Part shown: positions 6,752 to 12,327 of the stretch, piece by piece
How the letters are laid out: the number at the start of each line of letters is the position of its first letter
Numbering within the stretch: position 1 is the stretch's first letter
NCBI GenBank assembly: GCA_016303195.1
Contig: JAEDMD010000037.1
Span: 1 to 12,327 of the forward strand
DNA length: 12,327 nt
DNA from: Oscillospiraceae bacterium
GTDB lineage: Bacteria > Bacillota > Clostridia > Oscillospirales > Ruminococcaceae
Reading direction: 5' to 3'
The notes under the pieces: generated by a model
Seen by the model: only the letters and a program-made list of their open reading frames with translations
Told to the model about the DNA's origin: nothing
Database searches by the model: none
Program-made: the position numbers and the translations under genes

Positions 6752-8158
6752 TCACTCAATATCGGCAGAAGTAGGAGCGGCATTGATTTCATCAATAAAC
6801 TTATCCACAACAGAATTTATCATATCGTATGTCTCACTCCACGGTGTACCTCTTGAAGCGTTTCTCATATTGTCATCAAGAACTTTTCCGCAGTCCTTTG
6901 AAATTCCTCTTGAAATATCAATAACGGGATTTTCAGAAGCAAGACGGTTCATTTCATCTTTCATTTCGAGCATTTCATCAGTCCAGCCGAAATCATCCCT
7001 GAACTGCTGAGCGCCGATCTCTCCTGTTGCTTCATCAAGCATAGCAAAACGCTTACATTCGAGGAATTTTGCAACTCCTTCGGGATTGCTTCCGCCGCTT
7101 ACGAACATATAGGAGTTCATGCCTGTCGGGATGTAGTATTCATCGGCATCGGGGTCTTTAGGCATAGGAACGAAGAAAACGTCCTCGCCGAATTTGGACT
7201 GCCACTGAGCTTTTTCCGTATAGAACTCATACAGTCCAACAGGGTAGAAAAGGGATTTTCCTTCGCCGATGTAATTAGGTCTTGCATCCCAGCCGTAATC
7301 GCCGACACCAATAGCGATACAGCCCGTCTGATACAGGTCAAAGAGTCTGTTTTCGACACGTTCGATAGCAGGATCGCTGAGGTTATTTACCAGCTTTCCG
7401 TCCTCTATGCTGACAGGAGTAACACCTGTTGTGTCGATCAGACCAAACTCGAACCACCAGCCGTCAAGACCATAGTGCTGATTATCGGGATCTGAGAATC
7501 TCTGGAGCATATCCTGAAAAGTATCCCAGTTCCATTCGCCACGGTCATAAAGGTCTTTCGGGTCTTCCAATCCTGCCTCTGCGATAGTTTTTCTGTTATA
7601 GACAACAGCCACATTGTCGCCTGTTGCCTCAACAGCCACAAGGTAATGCTTGCCGTCCCAGATAAAGCTGTCGTTCAGCTCCTGAATATCCTCCCAGAGC
7701 GGTTCGCTGAAGTCGATATAATCATCCACAGGGGCAAACATTCCCCTTATAGCGCCGTTCGGGAAAGCGTCAAGGTTTCCTGCGTAGAAGAAGTCTATGC
7801 CCTCGCCTGAGCTTATATAGTGAGAAAGATCATCGAATCTGTTTTCGTATGTAGTTGGGTAATACTTGATAGTACCGCCGTATTTTTCCTGAAAAACAGC
7901 CAGTTCCGTGGGCACATTCTTACCTGTGCCATCGGGGTTGATATCCCAGTCGGAGAGCCATTTTATCTCCTTGTTTTCCAGTTCACCGCTGAGAAGATCG
8001 TTATTCTCGGCATTTTCGTGTATTTCCTCTCTTACAGAGGAATCAAGATCACGCTTTGACTCGCTGACCGAGGAATCCTTACTGCTGCTGCATGACAGAA
8101 GTGAAAAAGACATTGCTGTGACAAGCAGAGAAGAAACGAAAATTCGGGTTTTATTCAT
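6752..8158 (-). CDS. Extracellular solute-binding lipoprotein (family 1 ABC substrate-binding protein)
   Basis: The 468-residue product begins with a lipoprotein signal peptide: MNKTR, then a hydrophobic stretch from 6 to 21, then lipobox LLSC with C23 as the lipidated residue. A Ser/Glu-rich linker follows to about residue 55. The mature part resembles family 1 (sugar or oligosaccharide) binding proteins, with KWLSDWD at the start of the domain, GIDFFYAGNLDAFP, DDYIDFSEPLWEDI, YNRKTIAEAGLEDPKDLYDRGEWNWDTF and a Trp/Tyr-rich middle. It should sit on the outer face of the membrane and capture a carbohydrate-like ligand. No permease or ATPase gene is adjacent, so it is an orphan in this window. 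The start at 8158 gives a canonical signal peptide and has AAAGGAG 7 nt upstream. An in-frame ATG at 8215 also has AAAGGAG and could add 19 residues. Confidence 0.88.
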   Translation of the reverse strand: MNKTRIFVSSLLVTAMSFSLLSCSSSKDSSVSESKRDLDSSVREEIHENAENNDLLSGELENKEIKWLSDWDINPDGTGKNVPTELAVFQEKYGGTIKYYPTTYENRFDDLSHYISSGEGIDFFYAGNLDAFPNGAIRGMFAPVDDYIDFSEPLWEDIQELNDSFIWDGKHYLVAVEATGDNVAVVYNRKTIAEAGLEDPKDLYDRGEWNWDTFQDMLQRFSDPDNQHYGLDGWWFEFGLIDTTGVTPVSIEDGKLVNNLSDPAIERVENRLFDLYQTGCIAIGVGDYGWDARPNYIGEGKSLFYPVGLYEFYTEKAQWQSKFGEDVFFVPMPKDPDADEYYIPTGMNSYMFVSGGSNPEGVAKFLECKRFAMLDEATGEIGAQQFRDDFGWTDEMLEMKDEMNRLASENPVIDISRGISKDCGKVLDDNMRNASRGTPWSETYDMINSVVDKFIDEINAAPTSADIE

Positions 8159-8240
8159 ATACAAGCTCCTTTCATTTCGCAGATAAGGCGAATATTTCAG
8201 ACGCACCTTTGGCATTTTACGCTCCTTTGATGCTGTCTTA

Positions 8241-8270
8241 ATTATAACATTTTATTGCACACGCTGTCAA
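8241..8270 (-). promoter_or_regulatory. Near-consensus SigA promoter of the solute-binding lipoprotein
   Basis: On the minus strand TTGACA (8270-8265) is followed after 18 bp by TATAAT (8246-8241), preceded by TGT (extended -10). The first AAAGGAG begins only 13 nt downstream of the -10 (8228-8222), so the leader before the upstream ATG at 8215 is about 20 nt. The rest of 8271-8365 is A/T-rich, and I see nothing else firm in it. Confidence 0.85.
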
Positions 8271-8365
8271 TATCAATATTTCATAGAAATTTCGTCATAA
8301 AATAGTAACATATTACATAAAAGTCTATATAATTTCTACAAAACAGATATATAAAAACGATCAGG

Positions 8366-8391
8366 CAAAAACTGACATTTCACCGTCAGCT
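8366..8391 (-). terminator. Probable intrinsic terminator of the ung-metF operon
   Basis: Read on the minus strand, CTGAC (8389-8385) pairs with GTCAG (8376-8372), extendable by an A-T and a G-T pair outside, followed immediately by TTTTTG (8371-8366). The hairpin begins a few bases after the stop codon of the MetH reactivation protein. The stem is short, so efficiency is uncertain. Confidence 0.5.
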
Positions 8392-8393
8392 AT

Positions 8394-9068
8394 TTATCGC
8401 TGTTTTCCGCATCCGCCTGCAAGTCTGTACGCACAGCTCTCCCTCATATTGCAGACAGCGCATCCTTTTGCGCCACGCTTTATGGGAGTATCGGAAATGC
8501 CGATCAAGGCTGTGACAGACTTTGACGGGATAAGCAGACTGTTCGCTGTTGCCGTAAGACCGATACGTCTCTGAGCATTCAGCGCCGTCAGGAGATCGCC
8601 TTGCAGATCAAGGGGAAGATCACCGTAACCGGGGCTGAATCGCCATGTTCTGTACGGGATATCGCTTGCTGAGAATATTTCCTCCTCAGCCTTGTTGCAT
8701 ACCTGTTCCACAGCCGCACTGCAAATGCAGTCCACCGCCAGCGAGAATGCCATATTTCCCACAGCCGACTGTCGGATAAGTTTGTCAGCCTCAGCCGAAA
8801 GAGTTACCGCAAAGATTACCGCTCTATTGCATCCCTGAAGATGCTTTTTGATATCCTCACCTGTGAGATGTCGTGACATACAACTGAGCTTTATACCGTC
8901 CTCAACGGCTTCTGCGGCTGTCTCCCTGTACACGAACATTGGGCGCACACTTTCCCTTACAAGCCGCTCAGCCCGCTCTAAAAGCTCCATGACCGCTGTA
9001 TCAGGCTCGCCTTTTACGCCCATATACCTTGCGGCTTCGCTTATGGAAATGGGCGATAGGGAGATCAT
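8394..9068 (-). CDS. Stand-alone methionine synthase (MetH) reactivation-domain protein
   Basis: The 224-residue protein resembles the SAM-binding activation domain of cobalamin-dependent methionine synthase, encoded separately from MetH as in Thermotoga maritima (TM0268/TM0269). It would help re-methylate oxidised cob(II)alamin using S-adenosylmethionine and an electron donor. The key SAM-binding RxxxGY is seen as R143-FSP-G147-Y148 within WRFSPGYGDLPLDLQ. The Ala/Cys-rich helix around 105-130 and the IPSKSVTALIGIS segment (180-192) also fit. The tail holds C203-xx-C206-x5-C212-x7-C220, a possible metal or Fe-S site not found in E. coli MetH. The ATG overlaps the metF stop (ATGA), so coupling is likely; AGGAG is only 1 nt from the ATG, which makes re-initiation more plausible than independent entry. 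metH itself is not in the window. Confidence 0.87.
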   Translation of the reverse strand: MISLSPISISEAARYMGVKGEPDTAVMELLERAERLVRESVRPMFVYRETAAEAVEDGIKLSCMSRHLTGEDIKKHLQGCNRAVIFAVTLSAEADKLIRQSAVGNMAFSLAVDCICSAAVEQVCNKAEEEIFSASDIPYRTWRFSPGYGDLPLDLQGDLLTALNAQRRIGLTATANSLLIPSKSVTALIGISDTPIKRGAKGCAVCNMRESCAYRLAGGCGKQR

Positions 9069-9925
9069 GCTCCTATAATGCCCGAAATTGCTTCGCTTAT
9101 CTTACGTGCAACGTAGGCATTGTTCATAGTATAAAGATGTATTCCGTCAACACCACTTGCTGCAAGGTCGATTATCTGGCTGATAGCGTAGGCGATCCCT
9201 GCATCTCTCAGCGCTTCGGGGTTATGCTCGTATCTCTGCATGATACGCACGAATTTTCTCGGCAGGCTCGCACCGCAGGTAGTTACCATTCGCTCGATCT
9301 GTCGCTTGTTTACAACGGGCATGATGCCTGCTTCTATCGGCACATCAATGCCTGCAAGCTCAGCCTTTTCTCTGAACTGGTAGAAAGCGTCATTATCGAA
9401 GAAAAGCTGTGTAATAAGGTGTGAAGCGCCTGCATCAACTTTCTTTTTCAGATTGCGGATATCATCAACTATTGAATCAGCATCGGGATGAACTTCGGGA
9501 TAGCAAGCACCTGCAATGTCAAAATCACCGTGTTCACGAATGAAACCGATGAGATCGCTTGCATATCTGAAATCCTCCTTTAGAGGAATTTCAGGGGTGA
9601 TATCGCCACGGAGAGCAAGGATATTCTCGATCCCTCTCTCCTTGATCTGCTTGAGAGTCTCCTCTATCTCTGCCTTTGTATAGTTTATGCAGGGCAGATG
9701 GATCATTGGAGTAACTCCCCTCTCCTTGAGGCGTGAAGCGATATCAAGAGCGTGGCTGTTGTTGCTGCTTCCGCCTGCACTGAATGTTACGCTTATAAAA
9801 TCAGGTGAGAGATCATTCAGCTCGTCAAGTGTATTGTAAATTATTTCAATAGGGCTGTCCTTTTTGGGTGGGAAAACCTCGAAAGAGAAAACGGTCTTTT
9901 CTTTAAACAGATCTTTTATGCTCAT
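9065..9925 (-). CDS. metF: 5,10-methylenetetrahydrofolate reductase
   Basis: This 286-residue FAD-dependent cytosolic enzyme reduces 5,10-methylene-THF to 5-methyl-THF, the methyl donor for methionine synthase. Visible active-site positions, with E. coli equivalents known from the family, are E16 in FSFEVFPPK (Glu28), D108 in LALRGD (Asp120) and Q173 in TQLFFD (Gln183). The FAD-pocket sequences HLPCINYTKAEIE (77-89) and GACYPEVHPDAD (139-150) are also clear. The length is normal. The ATG at 9925 lies 1 nt after the ung stop with GGAG 11 nt upstream; a TTG at 9934 is possible but poorly spaced from the same GGAG. The following gene, for MetH reactivation, uses the methyl group this enzyme makes, so the pair forms a functional unit. 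Confidence 0.96.
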   Translation of the reverse strand: MSIKDLFKEKTVFSFEVFPPKKDSPIEIIYNTLDELNDLSPDFISVTFSAGGSSNNSHALDIASRLKERGVTPMIHLPCINYTKAEIEETLKQIKERGIENILALRGDITPEIPLKEDFRYASDLIGFIREHGDFDIAGACYPEVHPDADSIVDDIRNLKKKVDAGASHLITQLFFDNDAFYQFREKAELAGIDVPIEAGIMPVVNKRQIERMVTTCGASLPRKFVRIMQRYEHNPEALRDAGIAYAISQIIDLAASGVDGIHLYTMNNAYVARKISEAISGIIGA

Positions 9926-9926
9926 A

Positions 9927-10598
9927 TCAATCAATACTCCAATCTATCGGTTCAATTCCATGCTGTGTCAGAAATGCATTAGCCTTTGAAAAATGTTTAC
10001 AGCCGAAAAATCCGTTATAAGCCGAAAGCGGACTTGGATGTGCGGCTTTAAGTACAAGATGGCTTGGGTTGGTGATAAACTGCTGTTTAGCCTTTGCGTC
10101 ACCGCCCCAGAGCATGAAAACCATCGGCTTTTCACGCTGGTTCAGCAGTTTGATAACGTCGGTGGTGAAATTCTCCCAGCCCAGTCCACGATGGCTTCTC
10201 GCCTGATCTGCACGAACCGTCAGAACTGAATTGAGAAGCAGGACACCACTTTCCGCCCATTTTGTCAATTCGCCATGCTTGCCAAGATTGTCGATACCAA
10301 TGTCGTCCTTTATTTCCTTGAAAATATTCACAAGGGACGGCGGCGGAGCAATGCCCTTACGGACAGAAAATGAAAGTCCGTGAGCCTGACCTGCGCCGTG
10401 ATACGGGTCTTGCCCGATGATAACACATTTGACATTCTCATAGGATGTCAGCTTCATTGCGTTGTAGATGTCATACATATTCGGGTATATCCGCTGAGTT
10501 CGGTACTCGTTGATGAGGGTCTGTCTCAGCTTCAGATAGTATTCTTTGGTGAATTCGTCTTTCAGGAGTTCATCCCAGTCGTTGCCAAAATTAACCAT
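9927..10598 (-). CDS. ung: Uracil-DNA glycosylase, family 1
   Basis: The 223-residue family 1 UDG removes uracil from DNA, arising from cytosine deamination or dUTP incorporation, and starts base excision repair. The water-activating motif GQDPYH lies at 62-67 with catalytic D64. The uracil-recognising Asn is N123 in LLLNSVLTV, and the DNA-intercalation loop HPSPLS is at 187-192 with catalytic H187. The length and C-terminus (KANAFLTQHGIEPIDW) are typical and the gene is complete. GGAGG lies 4 nt before the ATG (spacer AAAT). This ribosome binding site directly abuts the T-tract of the terminator-like hairpin at 10606-10636, and I see no promoter between hairpin and start. ung is the first of three tightly packed genes (ung, metF, MetH reactivation). 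Confidence 0.97.
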   Translation of the reverse strand: MVNFGNDWDELLKDEFTKEYYLKLRQTLINEYRTQRIYPNMYDIYNAMKLTSYENVKCVIIGQDPYHGAGQAHGLSFSVRKGIAPPPSLVNIFKEIKDDIGIDNLGKHGELTKWAESGVLLLNSVLTVRADQARSHRGLGWENFTTDVIKLLNQREKPMVFMLWGGDAKAKQQFITNPSHLVLKAAHPSPLSAYNGFFGCKHFSKANAFLTQHGIEPIDWSID

Positions 10599-10605
10599 AT
10601 TTCCT

Positions 10606-10636
10606 CCAAAAACAAACAGGGCAGCGATCGCCGCCC
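10606..10636 (-). terminator. Intrinsic terminator or attenuator between the DUF2500-like gene and ung
   Basis: On the minus strand GGGCGGC (10636-10630) pairs with GCTGCCC (10625-10619) around loop GATC, a 7-bp GC-rich stem with one G-T pair, followed by TGTTTGTTTTT (9 T in 11). The T-tract runs straight into the ung GGAGG at 10607-10603. It fits a classic Rho-independent terminator. Confidence 0.8.
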
Positions 10637-10642
10637 GTCTGA

Positions 10643-11140
10643 TTATTTCTTTTCATCGTCATTCTGGTTCTGAACAATGATTTCTTTCTTGTTCTTGTAA
10701 TACTTGAATCGAACCAGAGTATTTCGTCTGTATGTCAGTGAGCCTTCGCACTCAAAAGGCACTTTCCAGTAAGCCTCAGCCGAACAGGCAACACGCAGTT
10801 CCTCCTGCTTTCGTGTAACGAAAACAAGCTCATAGTACGCATCTGTGACCTTTTCAGTGCCATCCTTTTCGATTATGCGGAGTCTGTCGTCGCTTTTACG
10901 GATCAGCTTACAGACCTCAACAAGAGGCTCGGAACTGCTTTTCTGTCTGTATTTCTTCGGTGGCGGAACAGGATCAAGGAGCTTTTCGTGTTCGCCGACT
11001 TTGCCGTTATCCACCACAAAAAATGTGATGATATTATAAAACAGCTCTCTTGCAAAAAAATAAAGCACCAGTCCAACAATTGCAAGTATGCCGATCATTA
11101 CAGCCGCAACGATCAGTAAAGTCTTTAAATCAAATGCCAT
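10643..11140 (-). CDS. Membrane-anchored DUF2500-like protein of unknown function
   Basis: The 165-residue product has one N-terminal hydrophobic segment (about 8-30), most simply a membrane anchor, a Pro/Lys/Ser linker (about 55-72), and a soluble domain of about 90 residues. That domain has the layout I associate with DUF2500: a basic beta-strand start (VEVCKLIRKSDDRLRI), then YYELVFVTRKQEELRVACSA (102-121), the turn PFECEGSLTYRRNTLVRF (127-144), and a Lys-rich end. The role of DUF2500 is not known. The assignment rests on pattern memory and is moderate. The frame extends 25 residues upstream, but the ATG at 11140 is chosen because AAAGTGAG lies just before it and because the upstream extension would start inside the promoter region. 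The gene is divergent from ttcA. Confidence 0.75.
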   Translation of the reverse strand: MAFDLKTLLIVAAVMIGILAIVGLVLYFFARELFYNIITFFVVDNGKVGEHEKLLDPVPPPKKYRQKSSSEPLVEVCKLIRKSDDRLRIIEKDGTEKVTDAYYELVFVTRKQEELRVACSAEAYWKVPFECEGSLTYRRNTLVRFKYYKNKKEIIVQNQNDDEKK

Positions 11141-11167
11141 ATTTATCTCACTTTCATTTGTTTCTAT

Positions 11168-11202
11168 ATTATAATTATAATACATTTCGGGCTTTTTTGC
11201 AA
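11168..11202 (-). promoter_or_regulatory. Promoter of the DUF2500-like gene
   Basis: On the minus strand TTGCAA (11202-11197) is followed after 17 bp by TATAAT (11179-11174); a second overlapping TATAAT lies at 11173-11168. The leader would be short (about 25-30 nt). Its -35 lies in the left arm of the palindrome at 11194-11218. Confidence 0.8.
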
Positions 11203-11218
11203 TATGTAATTGCAAAAA
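11194..11218. promoter_or_regulatory. Perfect inverted repeat shared by two divergent promoters (candidate operator)
   Basis: TTTTTGCAAT (11194-11203) and ATTGCAAAAA (11209-11218) form a perfect 10-bp inverted repeat around ATGTA. Each arm contains the -35 box (TTGCAA) of one of the two opposite promoters, so a dimeric protein bound here would cover both. It may instead be a by-product of two similar promoters placed back to back. Confidence 0.6.
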
Positions 11219-11238
11219 TCTGCGTTTTGTGATATAAT
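11210..11238 (+). promoter_or_regulatory. Promoter of the ttcA-family gene
   Basis: TTGCAA (11210-11215) is followed after 17 bp by TATAAT (11233-11238), preceded by TGA (extended -10). Transcription would start near 11245, about 40 nt before the ATG at 11286. Confidence 0.85.
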
Positions 11239-11285
11239 TTAGTAAAATTCTATTTATGAAAATATATTATTAAATGGTGGTAATT

Positions 11286-12032
11286 ATGCAGAAAATACTC
11301 GGATATATGCGAAAAGCGATACAGGAATTCGACCTGATACAGGATGGTGACAGGATATGTGTCGGGGTTTCGGGCGGTAAGGACAGCGTTGTCATGCTGT
11401 ACGGATTGTCATTGCTCAAACGCTTCATCGGTATCGATTATGACATTGTAGGGCTGACACTTGACCCATGCTTCGGAGGAAAAAAGGGCGACTATTCCGC
11501 TGTTGCTGATTTTTGTGAACAAAACGGCATTGAGTATCATGTTGTTGAAACTCAGATCGGCGAAATTGTTTTCGATGTGCGTAAAGAGCCGAATCCATGC
11601 AGTTTATGTGCCAGAATGAGGCGAGGAGCGCTTCATAACGAGACTAAAGCCCTCAACTGCAACAAGATCGCTCTCGGACATAATTATGATGACGCTGTTG
11701 AAACTTTCATGATGAATCTTTTCACTGAGGGAAGAATCGGCTGTTTTGCACCGACAAACTATCTCTCCCGTAAAGATATAACTCTCATCCGTCCGCTTGT
11801 ATTTGCTCCCGAAAAGGCAATACGCAGTGCCGCAAACCGTCAACAGCTTCCGATCGTCAAATCCGTCTGTCCTGCCGACGGTCATACGAACCGCCAGCGG
11901 ACAAAGGAATTCCTTGAAGATATGGAACGAAATGACAAAGGCTTCAAAGACAGGATATTCGGTGCAATGCGCCGTGGAAACATTGACGGCTGGGGCGGTG
12001 TCAATTACATTCCTCCGCAACCGAAAGACTAA
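11286..12032 (+). CDS. TtcA-family tRNA 2-thiolation enzyme (PP-loop ATPase)
   Basis: The 248-residue cytosolic PP-loop protein resembles TtcA, which makes 2-thiocytidine at position 32 of some tRNAs using ATP and a [4Fe-4S] cluster. The opening QKILGYMRKAIQEF is family-like, the ATP pyrophosphatase loop is SGGKDS (29-34), and GHNYDDAVET (131-140) is the second nucleotide-side motif. The cluster ligands appear as C105-xx-C108 (PNPCSLCARMRRG) and C195 (VKSVCPADGHTNRQ), matching the C-xx-C plus distant Cys layout of E. coli TtcA. It lacks the longer termini of the E. coli enzyme (about 310 residues). Other members of the wider TtcA/TtuA group thiolate different positions, so the exact target base is inferred. 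The ATG at 11286 has GGTGG 5 nt upstream; an ATG at 11274 sits within that site and is rejected. Confidence 0.88.
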   Translation: MQKILGYMRKAIQEFDLIQDGDRICVGVSGGKDSVVMLYGLSLLKRFIGIDYDIVGLTLDPCFGGKKGDYSAVADFCEQNGIEYHVVETQIGEIVFDVRKEPNPCSLCARMRRGALHNETKALNCNKIALGHNYDDAVETFMMNLFTEGRIGCFAPTNYLSRKDITLIRPLVFAPEKAIRSAANRQQLPIVKSVCPADGHTNRQRTKEFLEDMERNDKGFKDRIFGAMRRGNIDGWGGVNYIPPQPKD

Positions 12033-12038
12033 AATAAA

Positions 12039-12062
12039 AAGGCTCTCCAAATGGAGAGCCTT
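12039..12062. terminator. Intrinsic terminator between ttcA-family and surface-protein genes
   Basis: AAGGCTCTCC (12039-12048) pairs perfectly with GGAGAGCCTT (12053-12062) around loop AAAT. Read on the minus strand it is followed by TTTTTATTTT, a strong terminator for the surface-protein gene. On the plus strand only TTAATTATGTT follows, so termination of ttcA is likely weaker. Confidence 0.85.
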
Positions 12063-12095
12063 AATTATGTTCTGTTAAAGAATCTCGGACTTAAA

Positions 12096-12327
12096 TTAGT
12101 CTTCCTTCTTCTTGAGAGCGAATGCTGTACCAACAGCTACTGCGAGACCTGCAACTGCAACGCCAACGCCTGTTACACCAGTCTTAGGTGAATCAGTTGT
12201 CTTTGAGCCAGAACCGCTGCCCTTCTTAGTAGTTGTTGTCTGAGCTGTTGTAGATGAAGATGTGCCTGTGCCTGAAGTTGTTGAAGCAGATGTTGTAGTT
12301 TTAGCAGATGTTGTAGTTTTAGCAGAT
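12096..12327 (-). CDS. Thr-rich surface protein with SPKTG sorting-like C-terminus (partial)
   Basis: Only the last 76 residues are in the window. They begin with a low-complexity Thr/Ser/Ala linker with SAKTTT repeats (about 1-45), of the kind that spans the cell wall. DSPKTG follows at 45-50, then a hydrophobic segment rich in Val, Ala and Gly (51-71), and the charged tail KKKED. This three-part arrangement is that of a sortase signal (LPxTG, membrane span, positive tail), but the first position is Ser rather than Leu and the terminal KKKED is mixed in charge. The protein is probably secreted and attached to the wall or held in the membrane. The N-terminal functional domain lies outside the window, so its role cannot be stated. 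The stop is at 12096-12098 and a strong terminator follows. Confidence 0.8.
   Translation of the reverse strand, partial: SAKTTTSAKTTTSASTTSGTGTSSSTTAQTTTTKKGSGSGSKTTDSPKTGVTGVGVAVAGLAVAVGTAFALKKKED
12285..12327 (-). repeat. 18-bp tandem repeat coding SAKTTT
   Basis: The plus-strand unit agcagatgttgtagtttt occurs at 12285-12302 and 12303-12320 without mismatch, with the first 7 bases of a third copy at the window edge. Read on the minus strand each unit encodes one SAKTTT block of the surface-protein linker. The full copy number lies outside the window. Confidence 0.85.

Noticed and set aside
8271..8365. A small RNA or extra gene in the A/T-rich gap upstream of the lipoprotein promoter
   Set aside because: There are TATA-like strings on both strands but no matched -35, open frame with ribosome binding site, or terminator dedicated to such a transcript.
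9926..9934. TTG at 9934 as metF start, giving an 8-nt overlap with ung
   Set aside because: It is only 2 nt from the GGAG, while the ATG at 9925 gives the usual metF N-terminus (MSIKDLFKEKTVFSFE) with workable spacing.
11604..12050. 148-codon minus-strand open frame under the ttcA-family gene
   Set aside because: It overlaps well-conserved TtcA motifs on the plus strand and crosses the terminator; there is no ribosome binding site or recognisable domain.
1..12327. Defence system, prophage, integrative element or CRISPR array
   Set aside because: No integrase, transposase, nuclease-effector or array is visible. Apart from the fold-back repeat, the genes are core metabolic and housekeeping types.

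Overview
The window looks like a chromosomal stretch from a low-to-mid GC anaerobic Firmicute, most likely a Ruminococcus-type member of the Oscillospirales. This is inferred from the gene families (a YabM/SpoVB-like flippase, MazG-HU-RqcP, a separate MetH reactivation subunit), strong AAAGGAGG-type ribosome binding sites, SigA-like promoters, and a Thr-rich surface protein ending in an SPKTG sorting-like tail. I cannot confirm the species from the sequence alone. No rRNA, tRNA, CRISPR array, phage or IS transposase is visible.

Layout. 1-879 (-) is the N-terminal part of a SpoVB/PST-type lipid-linked oligosaccharide flippase, cut by the window edge. It diverges from a fold-type I PLP aminotransferase (1106-2299, +). 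A 174-bp fold-back repeat (2337-2510) separates the aminotransferase from an unrecognised 173-aa protein (2547-3068), which is tightly linked to trpS (3084-4079). A further promoter leads into mazG-hup-rqcP (4234-5630), a compact module linking nucleotide-pool cleaning, nucleoid structure and ribosome quality control. It ends at a bidirectional terminator. On the minus strand follow a single-gene NAD-dependent sugar epimerase-like SDR (5662-6615) and an orphan extracellular solute-binding lipoprotein (6752-8158), each with its own near-consensus promoter.

Next on the minus strand is a packed run: ung, metF and a stand-alone MetH reactivation-domain protein (10598 down to 8394), with gaps of 1 nt and an overlap of 4 nt. 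Upstream of ung lies a DUF2500-like membrane-anchored protein (10643-11140, -), separated from ung by an apparent intrinsic terminator. It is transcribed divergently from a TtcA-family tRNA thiolation enzyme (11286-12032, +), and the two promoters share a perfect 10-bp inverted repeat that contains both -35 boxes. A terminator separates ttcA from the C-terminal end of a Thr-rich surface protein (12096-12327, -), which runs off the window.

Most of the content is housekeeping. No complete undescribed system stands out. The points most worth a second look are the fold-back element, the unknown trpS-linked gene, the cysteine-substituted HU arm, the tandem in-frame starts of the lipoprotein, the palindromic divergent promoter, the four-Cys tail of the MetH reactivation protein, and the missing yabP/yabQ after rqcP.
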